DNA from: Planctomycetota bacterium
GTDB taxonomy: Bacteria; Planctomycetota; Planctomycetia; Planctomycetales; Planctomycetaceae
Length of the DNA stretch: 64,000 nucleotides
NCBI GenBank assembly: GCA_023417655.1
Contig: JAEZFD010000063.1
Coordinates: forward strand, 62,001-126,000
Direction: 5' to 3'
Below, in pieces: positions 35,880-46,846 of this stretch. The notes beneath the pieces were generated by a model. It saw nothing but the letters and a program-made list of their open reading frames with translations, searched no databases and had not been told where the DNA came from. Made by a program: the position numbers and the translations under genes. How positions within the stretch are numbered: the first letter of the stretch is position 1; each line of letters opens with the position of its first letter.

Positions 35880-35921
35880 AACTCCCGACCGCTTCAAAAT
35901 GGTCGGGAGTTCTTTCTTTCC
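35880..35921 (+). terminator. Strong terminator after the secreted-protein cluster
   Basis: An 11-bp stem AACTCCCGACC/GGTCGGGAGTT with a 10-base loop, then CTTTCTTTCC. It starts 26 bases after the stop codon. The spacer 35922-36179 has no gene. Confidence 0.85.
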
Positions 35922-36179
35922 ATAGGCTGACATTGCGGCTTGTCAGCCTCGAATTCCTCTGAACAATGACGTTGTCGTCACCAGTGCAGGGCAGTCCCAG
36001 GCGGACGCATGAGCGTCAGGTTTTGGATGACCGGGCGGAATCGGAAAGAACGGAAAAGGATTCGATCGTCTCAGGTGTGGAACGCCTGGCCGGAATGAAA
36101 GTCGTTCACACACGAGGCTGACTCACACCGATCCCTGGCAGATTTCATCTGCCGGGGACAAACGGGAAGGGAGCTGTCT

Positions 36180-36665
36180 ATGCTGATTGGAGTCGTCAGT
36201 GATAACCACGGAAGTGTGCCAAACACGCTTCAGGCAGTCACCCTACTGGGCAACTCTCCTGTCGAGGTCGTCATTCATTGTGGAGACATCGTCTCGGCCT
36301 CCGTCATCCCCTATTTTGCTCCCTGGCCAACGCACTTTGTGTTCGGAAACTGCGATATTGACACCGCTTCGCTGCGCGCCACAATCGCAGAGGCCGGTCA
36401 GACCTGTCATGGACGGTTCGGCGAGCTGGAATTAGAGAACCGTCGTATTGCATTTCTACATAGTGACGATCACACTCGATTTCAGCAGACAATCTCTTCA
36501 GGCATATATGATTTAGTATGCTACGGCCATACACACCGCTATGAACATCACCGCGTTGGAAAGACGCTGGTGTTAAATCCCGGGGCACTTTATCGCGCGA
36601 ATCCTCTCTCCTTTGCGCTTGTCGATCTGACAACGATGGAAGTGACCCACGTCCCATTGCCGTAG
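36180..36665 (+). CDS. YfcE/MJ0936-type metallophosphoesterase
   Basis: 161-residue calcineurin-like phosphodiesterase. Metal ligands are visible: D8 and H10 (VSDNH), Asp in IHCGDI (about 36), Asn in FGNCD (about 59), His in FLHSDDH, and the paired His in YGHTHRYEH. AAGGGAG lies upstream of the ATG. Small enzymes of this family hydrolyse phosphodiesters; the physiological substrate is unclear. It is upstream of dapB by about 120 bases and may share its transcript. Confidence 0.9.
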   Translation: MLIGVVSDNHGSVPNTLQAVTLLGNSPVEVVIHCGDIVSASVIPYFAPWPTHFVFGNCDIDTASLRATIAEAGQTCHGRFGELELENRRIAFLHSDDHTRFQQTISSGIYDLVCYGHTHRYEHHRVGKTLVLNPGALYRANPLSFALVDLTTMEVTHVPLP

Positions 36666-36786
36666 GCTCTGGGGATTGAAAGCCTGATCACTTGAGGCAA
36701 TTTTTCAGGGTCCGAGGACGCTCTCCTGCCGATTTGCTACGATCACTCCAGAAACTGACCAGGATTTCCCAGGGAGAGAATAAGAG

Positions 36787-37587
36787 ATGTCGGAGCGGAT
36801 TCGTGTGGCCATCATGGGGGCGGCAGGTCGAATGGGGCAGCGGCTGACGGCATTGACTCACGCCGACCCGGCTTTGGAACTCGTCGCGGCCATCGAACAC
36901 GAAAAGAGCCCACACCTCGGCAAAGATGCAGGGGAAACAGCGGGAATTGGGAAGATCGGCGTTGTCTATGCGGCTGAGCTGCCGCTGCATGTCGATGTGG
37001 TGATTAACTTTTCGTCTCCCGAGGCCGCTGTCGCCATCGCCGGCATCTGCGCGGAACGCCGGATTGCTCTGGTTGAAGCCACAACTGGTCTGACTCCTGC
37101 TCAGCGAGCAGAAATCGCAGCCGCCGCTCAGGAAACAGCGGTCGTCCAGTCACCCAGTATGAGTCTGGCTGTCAACGTTGCGATGAAACTGGTCGGCGAG
37201 GCTGCGAAGGCACTGAAAGACGTCCCCAGCGGAGTCGACGTGGAGATCGTGGAACGACACCACCGATATAAGGAAGATGCTCCGAGCGGCACGGCCTTGA
37301 AGTTCGGTCAGATCGTCACGGACGAAATGGGCCAGACGGACGTGGTGCATGGGCGTCACGGGCAGACAGGCAAACGTCCTCAGAATCAGATTGGTTATCA
37401 CGCTCTCCGCACCGGCGACAACGTCGGGGAACACCAGATCGTGTTCGGACTGCTCGGGGAGACTCTTGAGGTCTATGTGCGCGGGCAAACTCGCGACTCC
37501 TATGCCTATGGGGCACTGGCGGCTGCCAAGTTTGTTGTCGGAAAGCCTGCCGGTCTCTACTCCATGTCGGACGTGCTGGGACTGTGA
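36787..37587 (+). CDS. dapB: 4-hydroxy-tetrahydrodipicolinate reductase
   Basis: NAD(P)H-dependent step of lysine and diaminopimelate synthesis. 266 residues. Cofactor motif MGAAGRMG (about 10-17), INFSSPEA, then the catalytic signature ERHHRYKEDAPSGTA (about 156-170) with the His pair and Lys. The C-terminus has GEHQIVFGLLGE and GLYSMSDVLGL. A presence of meso-DAP synthesis fits reports of peptidoglycan in planctomycetes. A strong terminator follows, so it ends its transcript. Confidence 0.96.
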   Translation: MSERIRVAIMGAAGRMGQRLTALTHADPALELVAAIEHEKSPHLGKDAGETAGIGKIGVVYAAELPLHVDVVINFSSPEAAVAIAGICAERRIALVEATTGLTPAQRAEIAAAAQETAVVQSPSMSLAVNVAMKLVGEAAKALKDVPSGVDVEIVERHHRYKEDAPSGTALKFGQIVTDEMGQTDVVHGRHGQTGKRPQNQIGYHALRTGDNVGEHQIVFGLLGETLEVYVRGQTRDSYAYGALAAAKFVVGKPAGLYSMSDVLGL

Positions 37588-37674
37588 TGCGCTAATGCCG
37601 CAAGAACACCCGGCCCTGGGTTGAGTCTCTCAAGTGGGACTTCGAACCCGGCTCCGTGCCGAATTTGATTCCAG

Positions 37675-37727
37675 GAAGCCCGATTCCTCCGCCTTACCGG
37701 GGGAAATCGGGCTTCTTCACCATTTTC
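37675..37727 (+). terminator. Terminator of dapB
   Basis: An 11-bp stem GAAGCCCGATT/AATCGGGCTTC (37675-37715) with a T-rich tail TTCACCATTTT. The remaining spacer to 37999 has no supported gene and should carry the promoter of the pilus/secretion locus. Confidence 0.8.
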
Positions 37728-37999
37728 AGCCCCTTCGGCGCAGTCGGGTCCCTTTCTTGCGGTCCTTTCGCTCCTTACACTGAATGATCAGGTGATTGCG
37801 TGAATTCACGGTCATTCCTGAACGACCGATTCAGGCAATCCCAGCGAAGTGATTCCTCGAGACACGCAGGAGGAGCTGGCAACGTCTGGTTCTCCTTCTG
37901 GTCCCCCGGTCCTCTCTTCGTGCCACATCGCGTTCCTCGCGATCAAATCCAAGCACATCCAATCCAGCTCGTTCTGCTCAGCAGTGAGGATCCTCCACG

Positions 38000-39700
38000 A
38001 TGGCGGGAAATGATTGGCTTTATGAATTCGTCCGGGATGGCAGCATCAGTGACGATCAGCTGGAAGAATCGTTGGCGATTGCCCGAAAGCGGGGCAAGAA
38101 CCCGGAAGATGTTCTCGTTGAGATGGGATATATCGACGCCGGACTGGTCTCCTCTCGGAAGGCCAAGGCGTTCGGGTTCGCGACCATCGACCTCGACAGC
38201 ATGGAGATTCCCCACTCTCTGATCGAGTTGGTGACGGAATCGGTCGCCCGGGAAAACATCTGTATCCCGGTGGAAATGCAGGGAGAGAAACTGGTTGTGG
38301 CTGTTACAGACGCCATGAACCTGGAACTGCTCGACAAGCTGCGGTTCATCCTGAACCGGGATGTGGAACTCATTACCGCCCCTAAAGAATCGCTGATCGG
38401 AGCGATTAACCGGCACTACGGGCAGGGGGAAGGGGAGTCGGTTGATTCCATGATCATGGAGTTCACTGAAACCGCGATCGACTTCACCGATACGGAAATG
38501 AATGAGGCCGCCGCCGCACTGAAGGATGAAGAAAGTTCACCGATCGTCAAGCTGGTGAATCTGATCTTCAACGAAGCGGTGAACATGCGTGCAAGCGACA
38601 TTCACATCGAACCATTCGAAGACCGGATTCGCATCCGATACCGAATCGACGGTCGCCTCGTTGAACGCGACAGTCCTCCGCGCCGACTGCTTCCGGCACT
38701 GACCTCCCGAATCAAGGTCATGGGGCGGATGGATATTGCTGAAAAGCGCCGCCCCCAGGACGGTCGAATCAAGACCCGGGCCGGTGGAAAAGAGATCGAT
38801 CTGCGAGTCAGTCTCCTTCCCTCCGCACACGGTCAGGCGATCGTGTTGCGAATTCTGGACCGAGATAACATCAAAATCGGTATCCGGAACATGGGGTTCA
38901 GTGAGGAAAACTACCGACGATTCCACAACATCATCCGTCGTCCGAACGGGATCTTTTTGGTGACAGGTCCCACCGGCTCGGGGAAGACGACGACGCTGTA
39001 CAGTGCTCTTGGTGAACTGAACCGTCCGGACCGGAAAATCATCACCGCCGAGGATCCGGTGGAGTATTACCTCCCCGGGATCAACCAAGTAGAAGTGAAG
39101 CACAACATCGGCCTCGACTTCGCCCGAATCATCCGTGCCATGCTCCGGCAAGCACCGAATGTGATCCTCGTTGGAGAAATTCGAGATACTGAGACTGGGG
39201 AGATGGCGATTCAGGCATCTTTGACTGGACACTTGGTATTCAGTACACTCCATACGAACGATGCGCCCGGTGCTATTACACGTTTGATCGATATGGGTGT
39301 ACAGCCATTCCTCGTCGCTTCAAGTTTGATGGCCGTGATGGCACAGCGTTTGATGCGGACGATCTGCCCCAAATGCGGGGAGTCAGTTCAGCCTGACCCA
39401 TCAGAGTTGGCTTTCTTTGAGTTGACTCCCGAACAGATCAGCACCGCCAACTTTCGAAAAGGGAAGGGCTGCAAGAACTGTCAGCAGACCGGAATGCGAG
39501 GACGAAAAGCCGTCTTCGAATTGATGATGGTGAATGCGGCCATCCGCGATCAGGCATTCCGCAGCGAACCGGCTCAGAACATCCGCCGTACCGCCAAGCT
39601 CTACGGAATGAAGACGTTGGTGGAAGATGCTGTCGATAAAGCACTTGAGGGAATTTCAACCCTCGCGGAAGCATATAAGCTGCGAAGTGGGGGGCACTGA
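38000..39700 (+). CDS. PilB/GspE-type assembly ATPase, paralogue 1
   Basis: Hexameric ATPase powering pilus or pseudopilus extension. 566 residues: GspE N-terminal (MshEN-like) domain about 1-145, then the ATPase core with Walker A GPTGSGKTTT (about 321-330), Asp box, Walker B VILVGEIRDTET and His box TLHTNDAP. A tetracysteine zinc site at about 455-495 (CPKCGE ... CKNCQQTG) is typical of PilB/GspE. The start is preceded by GAGG inside a GAGGATCCTC palindrome. It opens the locus, followed by pilT, a second ATPase and pilC. Confidence 0.95.
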   Translation: MAGNDWLYEFVRDGSISDDQLEESLAIARKRGKNPEDVLVEMGYIDAGLVSSRKAKAFGFATIDLDSMEIPHSLIELVTESVARENICIPVEMQGEKLVVAVTDAMNLELLDKLRFILNRDVELITAPKESLIGAINRHYGQGEGESVDSMIMEFTETAIDFTDTEMNEAAAALKDEESSPIVKLVNLIFNEAVNMRASDIHIEPFEDRIRIRYRIDGRLVERDSPPRRLLPALTSRIKVMGRMDIAEKRRPQDGRIKTRAGGKEIDLRVSLLPSAHGQAIVLRILDRDNIKIGIRNMGFSEENYRRFHNIIRRPNGIFLVTGPTGSGKTTTLYSALGELNRPDRKIITAEDPVEYYLPGINQVEVKHNIGLDFARIIRAMLRQAPNVILVGEIRDTETGEMAIQASLTGHLVFSTLHTNDAPGAITRLIDMGVQPFLVASSLMAVMAQRLMRTICPKCGESVQPDPSELAFFELTPEQISTANFRKGKGCKNCQQTGMRGRKAVFELMMVNAAIRDQAFRSEPAQNIRRTAKLYGMKTLVEDAVDKALEGISTLAEAYKLRSGGH

Positions 39701-40199
39701 GGCTCTTCACATTCTGGAAACGGAGCTCCGCCATTCCGTAGAGGATGGAACGTAGTATCGATCGGACGACAGTATTCTCTTCTTCCCTGTCTCGTTGTGA
39801 TGCACCCAGTCTCCAAAATGAATGAGGCTCGGGAGAGACGCCGACAGAGGGAACCAGAAAAGGAAACAGGGTCGCCGTAGAAAGCGGCCTTGGGTCAAGA
39901 GGTGACGGGGGATCAGGGCCTCACGGTTGACTGTCGGGGGGGCAGGGACGGAGATAGCTTCGAAGTGGAGCGGTCATTCGTCTTTCCTGAATTCACTGTA
40001 CATAATCTTGATATGTCCGATGTTCTTTCGGCGTGTGGCCGCTTTGGCAAATCACATCTCGTTCCATCTCCGGCAACAACGCATGACGCGATACCTTCCT
40101 TGACTGTATGAGTTCGGGGCGTCCTTCAGGTGGAAGTTCGCTCACGGATATCGGTGATCACCCAGTCTCCCGGTCGGGAGCGAGTCCTTAAGGATCGAA
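39701..40199. other. Spacer between the ATPase genes
   Basis: About 500 bases with no supported gene. Contains a CGGAGCTCCG palindrome near 39720 and a CTCCC/GGGAG stem at 40167-40180 directly in front of pilT. The pilT ribosome site AAGGA sits within TCCTTAAGGA (40185-40194). No T-run terminator is seen. Confidence 0.35.
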
Positions 40200-41315
40200 A
40201 TGGCCACAGTTCAGATCGACAAACTGCTGGAGACAGTCGTTCGTGAAAAGGTCAGCGACTTGCACATCACTGCGGGTCAGCCACCTGTGGTGCGGCTCAG
40301 CGGGCGGATGCAGCGTCTGGATACGAAATCACTCGACGCGGAAGATTGCTCGGCGCTGATGAAGAGCATCACGCCGGAACGGAATCAACAGGAGCTGCAG
40401 GAAAAGGGGGGAACCGACTTCGGGTTCGCCTTCGGTGATAAGGCCCGATTCCGCGTGGCCGTCTTCAAGCAGCGAGGCATGATCGGCATGGTGCTCCGGC
40501 GCGTGCCGAACGAGTTCCTGACGTTCGAACAGCTCGGGCTTCCTCCGATCATCTCCGAGTTGATCACTCGTCCGCGAGGTCTGTTTCTGGTGACCGGGCC
40601 AACCGGGTCCGGTAAAACGACCTCACTCGCGAGTATGATCAACTACATCAACGAGCATGATCAGCACCATATCATCACGCTCGAAGACCCGATCGAATAT
40701 TACCACCAGCATAAAAAGTCGACGATCAACCAGCGCGAAATCGGTGTTGACGTCCCGAGCTTCCCTGAAGCACTGAGACGGGCGTTGCGTATGGACCCCG
40801 ACATCATTCTGGTGGGGGAAATGCGAGATCTTGAAACCATCTCGTCGGCCATCACCGCGGCAGAAACCGGACACGTCGTGTTCGGAACCCTGCACACCAC
40901 CGGAGCACAAGGAACCGTCGACCGAATCATCGACGTGTTTCCGACGAACCAGCAGGAACAGATCCGGACCCAGCTGGCGAATGCGATCATCGGAATTCTC
41001 AGCCAGGCGCTGCTTCCGCGTAAGCCAAAGGGCCTTGTTGCTGCGTACGAAATGCTGGTCGTGACGCCGGCTATTTCCAACCTCATCCGTGAAGCGAAAA
41101 CCTTCCGTATTAACTCGTCCATTCAGACGGGGCGAAAGTACGGGATGCAGCTTCTCGACGACGCCTTGTTCGACCTCTGGCGTAAAGGCCTCTGCGAAGA
41201 GAAGGATGTCGTAACGAAGTCCAACAATCCCGGCGAATTGAAGGCCCGAATCGCAAATGCGAAGAAGGGCGTCCTCGATGAGGACGGCGATGAAGATGAA
41301 GACGGAGACGAATAA
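40200..41315 (+). CDS. pilT: PilT-type retraction ATPase
   Basis: 371-residue ATPase that pulls back type IV pili. It lacks the long N-terminal and zinc parts of PilB. Walker A GPTGSGKTTS (about 131-140), Walker B IILVGEMRDLET, His box GTLHTTGA, and the PilT signature AISNLIREAKTFRI (canonical AIRNLIRE with Ser for Arg) near 295. The last ~12 residues are an unusual acidic run (DEDGDEDEDGDE), not part of the standard fold. A PilT in this locus means the filament is probably retractable, unlike a plain T2SS pseudopilus. Confidence 0.95.
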   Translation: MATVQIDKLLETVVREKVSDLHITAGQPPVVRLSGRMQRLDTKSLDAEDCSALMKSITPERNQQELQEKGGTDFGFAFGDKARFRVAVFKQRGMIGMVLRRVPNEFLTFEQLGLPPIISELITRPRGLFLVTGPTGSGKTTSLASMINYINEHDQHHIITLEDPIEYYHQHKKSTINQREIGVDVPSFPEALRRALRMDPDIILVGEMRDLETISSAITAAETGHVVFGTLHTTGAQGTVDRIIDVFPTNQQEQIRTQLANAIIGILSQALLPRKPKGLVAAYEMLVVTPAISNLIREAKTFRINSSIQTGRKYGMQLLDDALFDLWRKGLCEEKDVVTKSNNPGELKARIANAKKGVLDEDGDEDEDGDE

Positions 41316-41466
41316 TCCCTTTGGGGCATCGTCGCCAGCACTGCTCCCGCCGGGATGGGAGAAAAGGCAGGCCGACAGCAGATGACGTTCAACTCGAGTG
41401 AGACCGATCTAAACCGCACCGATTCAAACCGCTTTGTGACTGTATAACGCGTCAGGGATAGGCTTC

Positions 41467-43185
41467 ATGGCCCAGCGGAAACTTGGACAAATTCTGGTCG
41501 ACCTTGGTTATCTGACCGAGGATCATCTCTGGGACGTGCTCGAAGAGCAGAAACAGAGCCCGGGTGAGGTGATCGGGCAGGTTGCAAAGCGAATGGGCTT
41601 TGTGACCGAGGCTCAGATTACCGAAGCACTCGCCGAACAGTTCGGCATGCCGGTCGTCAATCTCGAAGAAACGAACATCTCGCCAAAGGTTCTGGAACTC
41701 GTTCCTGAAACGATGGCCAGTGTCTATAAGATCATGCCGGTCTCACTGAAGGACAACGTCCTGACAGTGGCGATGGCCGATCCTCAGAACCTCGCCGCCC
41801 TGGACGACCTTCGTAACTTCCTGGGTTACGACGTGAGAGGAGCCGTTTCGAGTCTCGCTGAGGTCGAAGGCGCGATCTCCCGGCACTATGCCAGCCGGTC
41901 TGAAGACGACATGGAAGGGTTGATGAGCGAACTCGAGAACCTCGAGGGCGCGAAGACTCTGAACGTGGCCGGCGGGCCAATCGAAATCGGTGGCGACGAC
42001 GAGATCTCCGGGTCTCACCCGATCCGCAAACTGCTTAACATGGTGATTCTGCTCGCGATCAAGGATCAGGCGAGCGACATTCACTTCGAACCGTTCGAAG
42101 ACGAGTTCAAGATCCGCGTTCGTGCAGACGGCGTGCTCTATGAAATGGTGCCGCCTCCCCGTCACCTTGCGGCGGCAATCGTCAGCCGTATTAAGGTGAT
42201 GGCGAATCTGGATATCGCAGAACGCCGTCTCCCACAGGACGGTCGTATCGAGCTCAACGTCGGCGGCAACTCCGTCGACTTGCGAGTCAGCGTGCTGCCG
42301 ACCATGTTCGGCGAAGCAGTGGTTATGCGAGTGCTGGACCGAACAGTGGTTCAGCTGAGTCTCGACAAGATCGGAATGGATCCGCAGTTACTCTCACGAT
42401 TCCGGGAGATCATTGATCGTCCAAACGGAATCGTGCTCGTGACCGGGCCGACCGGTTCCGGCAAGACGACCACGCTATATTCCGCACTCAATGAACTGAA
42501 CGACATTGAATCCAAAATTATCACCACCGAAGACCCGATTGAATACAATATCGATGGTCTGATTCAGGTGCCGATTAACGCCGACATTGAAGTGACGTTC
42601 GCAAAAGCGCTGCGTGCGATTCTGCGACACGATCCAGACAAGATTCTGGTCGGAGAGATTCGAGACTTTGAAACTGCGGAAATCGCAGTCCAGAGTTCGC
42701 TGACCGGTCACCTGGTGTTCTCGACGTTGCACACCAACGATGCTCCATCGGCGGTGACCCGTCTGCGAGATATGGGAATTCCGCCGTTCCTCATCACCGC
42801 GACCGTCGAAGCGGTGCTCGCCCAGCGTCTGGTCCGCCGGATCTGTGTCGAATGCCGAACTGAATTCGAGCCGAGCGATGACCTCCTGATGGAGCTCCAG
42901 CTGCCACTCGATCAGGCGCGTAAATACAAATTTTATTACGGAAAAGGCTGCCAGCGCTGTAATAATTCAGGCTACAAAGGCCGCACCGGTTTGTACGAAT
43001 TGCTGGTCGTGAATGACGATTTCCGCGATCTGATTTCCAATGATGCCTCCGTCGACGAAATGCGAAACCTCGCACGAAGTCACGGGATGACCACACTGCG
43101 GGAATGCGGGTTGAAGCTGATCTTCGACGGGATCACAACGATCGACGAGATCGTCCGTGAAACCGTGATGGATGACATCGAATAA
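41467..43185 (+). CDS. PilB/GspE-type assembly ATPase, paralogue 2
   Basis: 572-residue second extension ATPase. N-terminal MshEN/GspE domain (about 1-145; GQILVDLGYLTEDHLW), core with Walker A GPTGSGKTTT (about 326-335), Walker B KILVGEIRDFET, His box TLHTNDAP and a zinc site CVEC ... CQRC (about 461-500). The starting sequence carries AGGGATAGG. Similar length and architecture to paralogue 1 but clearly diverged, e.g. in the N-terminal domain. It is directly upstream of pilC, so it is the likelier partner of this platform protein. Confidence 0.95.
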   Translation: MAQRKLGQILVDLGYLTEDHLWDVLEEQKQSPGEVIGQVAKRMGFVTEAQITEALAEQFGMPVVNLEETNISPKVLELVPETMASVYKIMPVSLKDNVLTVAMADPQNLAALDDLRNFLGYDVRGAVSSLAEVEGAISRHYASRSEDDMEGLMSELENLEGAKTLNVAGGPIEIGGDDEISGSHPIRKLLNMVILLAIKDQASDIHFEPFEDEFKIRVRADGVLYEMVPPPRHLAAAIVSRIKVMANLDIAERRLPQDGRIELNVGGNSVDLRVSVLPTMFGEAVVMRVLDRTVVQLSLDKIGMDPQLLSRFREIIDRPNGIVLVTGPTGSGKTTTLYSALNELNDIESKIITTEDPIEYNIDGLIQVPINADIEVTFAKALRAILRHDPDKILVGEIRDFETAEIAVQSSLTGHLVFSTLHTNDAPSAVTRLRDMGIPPFLITATVEAVLAQRLVRRICVECRTEFEPSDDLLMELQLPLDQARKYKFYYGKGCQRCNNSGYKGRTGLYELLVVNDDFRDLISNDASVDEMRNLARSHGMTTLRECGLKLIFDGITTIDEIVRETVMDDIE

Positions 43186-43260
43186 CACGTCCGCCACAGC
43201 ATGTCAGGCCTTGTCCAACTGAACTCCATTTGACTGAAGTCTGCGTTAGGGAGCATCATC

Positions 43261-44517
<1,257 letters not shown>

Positions 44518-44526
44518 CAGTCGACG

Positions 44527-44558
44527 CTGGAGTTTACTCCTGTGGAGTTTCCAGTTTT
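44527..44558 (+). terminator. Weak terminator after pilC
   Basis: Nested stems CTGGA/TCCAG and ACTCC/GGAGT followed by TTTT, 10 bases past the stop. It may partly separate the motor genes from the pseudopilin genes. The rest of the spacer to 44855 holds no gene. Confidence 0.45.
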
Positions 44559-44855
44559 CAGTCGGGTGGCATCCAAGATGCCTTACTTCTAAATGGATTG
44601 GCATCCGTTTGAGATCGACTCAGAAAGCGGAAACCCACTTTGCAGGATGAGACAAGGGGTGTTGCGTTTCGCAGCATATTGGTTCCGGGAAGAAGTTTGT
44701 CTCCTATGGGGATGAACCCGCTTCTCGGCGATGGCGGAAGCCATCGGCATTGAAGGAACCCACCCTTTTAGATTTTGAGAAGCCGGTCATCGGCGACAAC
44801 TGTTCGAGTTTTTCCCCGTCCATTCGATTCGCTGACCGCTCAATTCGAGGTCCCC

Positions 44856-45902
44856 ATGCGGCGTAATCAATCCAAAATGACCAACCCGCCCACCCGGAAC
44901 TCCGGCTTCACCCTGATCGAGCTGGTCGTGGTGATCCTGGTGATCGCCATCCTCGTGGCGATGATCATGCCTGCAATGAGCGGAGCAAGAAACGCCGCCC
45001 GTAATGCCCAAGTCGTTGCCGATATCAAAAATCTCGAAGCAGCGATCGCGAACTTCAAGCTGAAGTTTGGACGCGAACCCCCCAGTTCGATCGTGCTGTT
45101 TGAGCGAGCGTCCGATTGGAACGCCTATCGCACGTCGACGGCAACAGACGAACTTTCTCTACTTGCCAAGAATTCCATCGCGACGATCCGGGAGATCTGG
45201 CCGGACTTTGATTTCGGATATACGGCCTCTGCAGGAATTTCGGTCACACCAGACACAGACTTCGCCACCCTTGGCGAACTCGATATCAACGGCAACGGCA
45301 CGATCGACGCGACGCCGATTCGGCTGAATGGTGCTGAGTGCCTCGCGTTCTTCCTTGGCGGCGTCTGTGCCACGATGGATAACAACTCCCCGCCTAACAT
45401 GATTGTCGAAGTGAATGGAGCCACGGGGACGCCACAAGCACCAAAGCAGTGGGCACCACTTGGATTCTCGACGAATCCTCGCATGCCATTTAAACGCGGC
45501 GGCAATCGGGTTGGGCCGTTCGTTGAATTCGCTCCGGAACGACTGGTGGGCGGCACCCAAGTGAACACCGAAAACGGCGTGATGCCTGCGTATCTGGATA
45601 CCCTTCCGAATCAGACGCTCCCATACTTATACCTCAGCAGTAACAACGGCCGGGGATATAATAAGACAGGCTCTGATAACGATAGTTTCAACCGAGATGC
45701 AGCTCCATTGGAGTTCAAGACATACTTCCGACCGGGGACGAAGCTGGCCCACAATCAGAAGACCTATCAGATCATTTCGCCGGGCCCGGATGGAGAATAC
45801 GGGATCGGCGGCGAGTATGAATCTGGTAAGCAGATGAAATCAGAACAGGCCCGTGACCGGGATAACATTACAAACTTCTCCAGCGGTCCGTTGTCCCCCT
45901 AA
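44856..45902 (+). CDS. Prepilin-like protein, GspG-like position
   Basis: 348 residues from ATG 44856 (GAGG upstream). Class III leader NSG/FTLIELVVVILVIAILVAMIMPAM with Glu at +5, then a helix with NLEAAIANFKLKFGREPPS, the GspG/type IV pilin layout. Much longer than GspG (about 140); the extra sequence includes an EF-hand-like ELDINGNGTID (about residues 148-158), a possible calcium site, as in GspG proteins. Ends with GPDGEYGIGGEYESG. Two bases separate its stop from the next start. Confidence 0.82.
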   Translation: MRRNQSKMTNPPTRNSGFTLIELVVVILVIAILVAMIMPAMSGARNAARNAQVVADIKNLEAAIANFKLKFGREPPSSIVLFERASDWNAYRTSTATDELSLLAKNSIATIREIWPDFDFGYTASAGISVTPDTDFATLGELDINGNGTIDATPIRLNGAECLAFFLGGVCATMDNNSPPNMIVEVNGATGTPQAPKQWAPLGFSTNPRMPFKRGGNRVGPFVEFAPERLVGGTQVNTENGVMPAYLDTLPNQTLPYLYLSSNNGRGYNKTGSDNDSFNRDAAPLEFKTYFRPGTKLAHNQKTYQIISPGPDGEYGIGGEYESGKQMKSEQARDRDNITNFSSGPLSP

Positions 45903-45904
45903 TC

Positions 45905-46840
45905 ATGAGTGAGCGAAGAACGGAATTAGTGATGCGATCAGCACGGAGACATTCCGGATTCACCCTCATCGAGATTCTGATTTCGATCGGCATTATGGCG
46001 TTGTTGAGTACGATCCTTGTGATCGCTATTCAGCCGTCACTTGAAAATGCGAAGATTAGTGCGACCAAGTCGATCATCGCTCAGATCGACCGGCAGCTGC
46101 AGGCCCGTTTGCAGGCGTTCAATAAATTGAATTTCGAGGAGCCTGGAAACTATGTCGTTGCCCAGGCCCGACGAGACGGGATGAATTTGACGGACGCAGA
46201 AGCGAAGGCGCTTGTCGCAAAAAGCAAGTATCGTCTTGAGTTTCCACAGCGACTGGAAGATCTGCTGGAGGGCGGGGTCCGGTCACCTCTGATGACTGCT
46301 GTGAAGGAGTCTCTTGGCCTAACGGACGATCAGCCGATTCCGGCGACGGTCACCGTCAGTAGCTCTGAACTTCTTTATCTCCTTTTGACTCGTGGCCGGA
46401 CGCTTGGGACAGAGACATACTCGATCGACGGAATCTCGTCTCGCTATTTGACTGATGAGGATGGGGACGGTCTGACTGAGATTCGAGATGCCTGGGGAAA
46501 TGAGATTCGGTTTTATAACGCCCCGACACGGCTCTTCAGGCCCAATGGCGGCGATATCAATCTTGATGCCGGAGCGACGATTCACTTCTCATCAATTCCT
46601 CGCGATCCAAATGAGTTGAACAGTGATCCATTTGACCGATTGAATCGACTGGCAAGGTATTCTGCACTCGGACCAGGTCGGTATTACGATTTCAAAACCT
46701 ATTTCTCATTTCTCTTGGTCTCTTCGGGACCGGATGGTGATCTTGGTTTGGCTGAGCCGGAAGGTTCTTCCGCTGAAAGGCTTGCGCAGCCGAATTCTCT
46801 CGAGCAGATGTTCGACAATATTACGAATCATCAGCGGTAA
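45905..46840 (+). CDS. Prepilin-like protein 2
   Basis: 311 residues. Leader RRHSG/FTLIEILISIGIMALLSTILVI at about 16-40 with Glu at +5. A helical stretch (SIIAQIDRQLQARLQAFNKL) and a DEDGDGLTEIRDAWG segment (about 182-196) resembling a calcium loop follow; near the end SSGPDGDLGL resembles the GPDGEYG ending of the previous gene. ATG lies 2 bases after the upstream stop, so translation is coupled. Fits a GspG/H-type minor pseudopilin; exact class uncertain. Confidence 0.78.
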   Translation: MSERRTELVMRSARRHSGFTLIEILISIGIMALLSTILVIAIQPSLENAKISATKSIIAQIDRQLQARLQAFNKLNFEEPGNYVVAQARRDGMNLTDAEAKALVAKSKYRLEFPQRLEDLLEGGVRSPLMTAVKESLGLTDDQPIPATVTVSSSELLYLLLTRGRTLGTETYSIDGISSRYLTDEDGDGLTEIRDAWGNEIRFYNAPTRLFRPNGGDINLDAGATIHFSSIPRDPNELNSDPFDRLNRLARYSALGPGRYYDFKTYFSFLLVSSGPDGDLGLAEPEGSSAERLAQPNSLEQMFDNITNHQR

Positions 46841-46846
46841 AAGATC

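Noticed and set aside
38000..43185. Recent duplication of the two PilB/GspE genes
   Set aside because: They share motifs but differ along most of their length, so the split is old or they were acquired separately.
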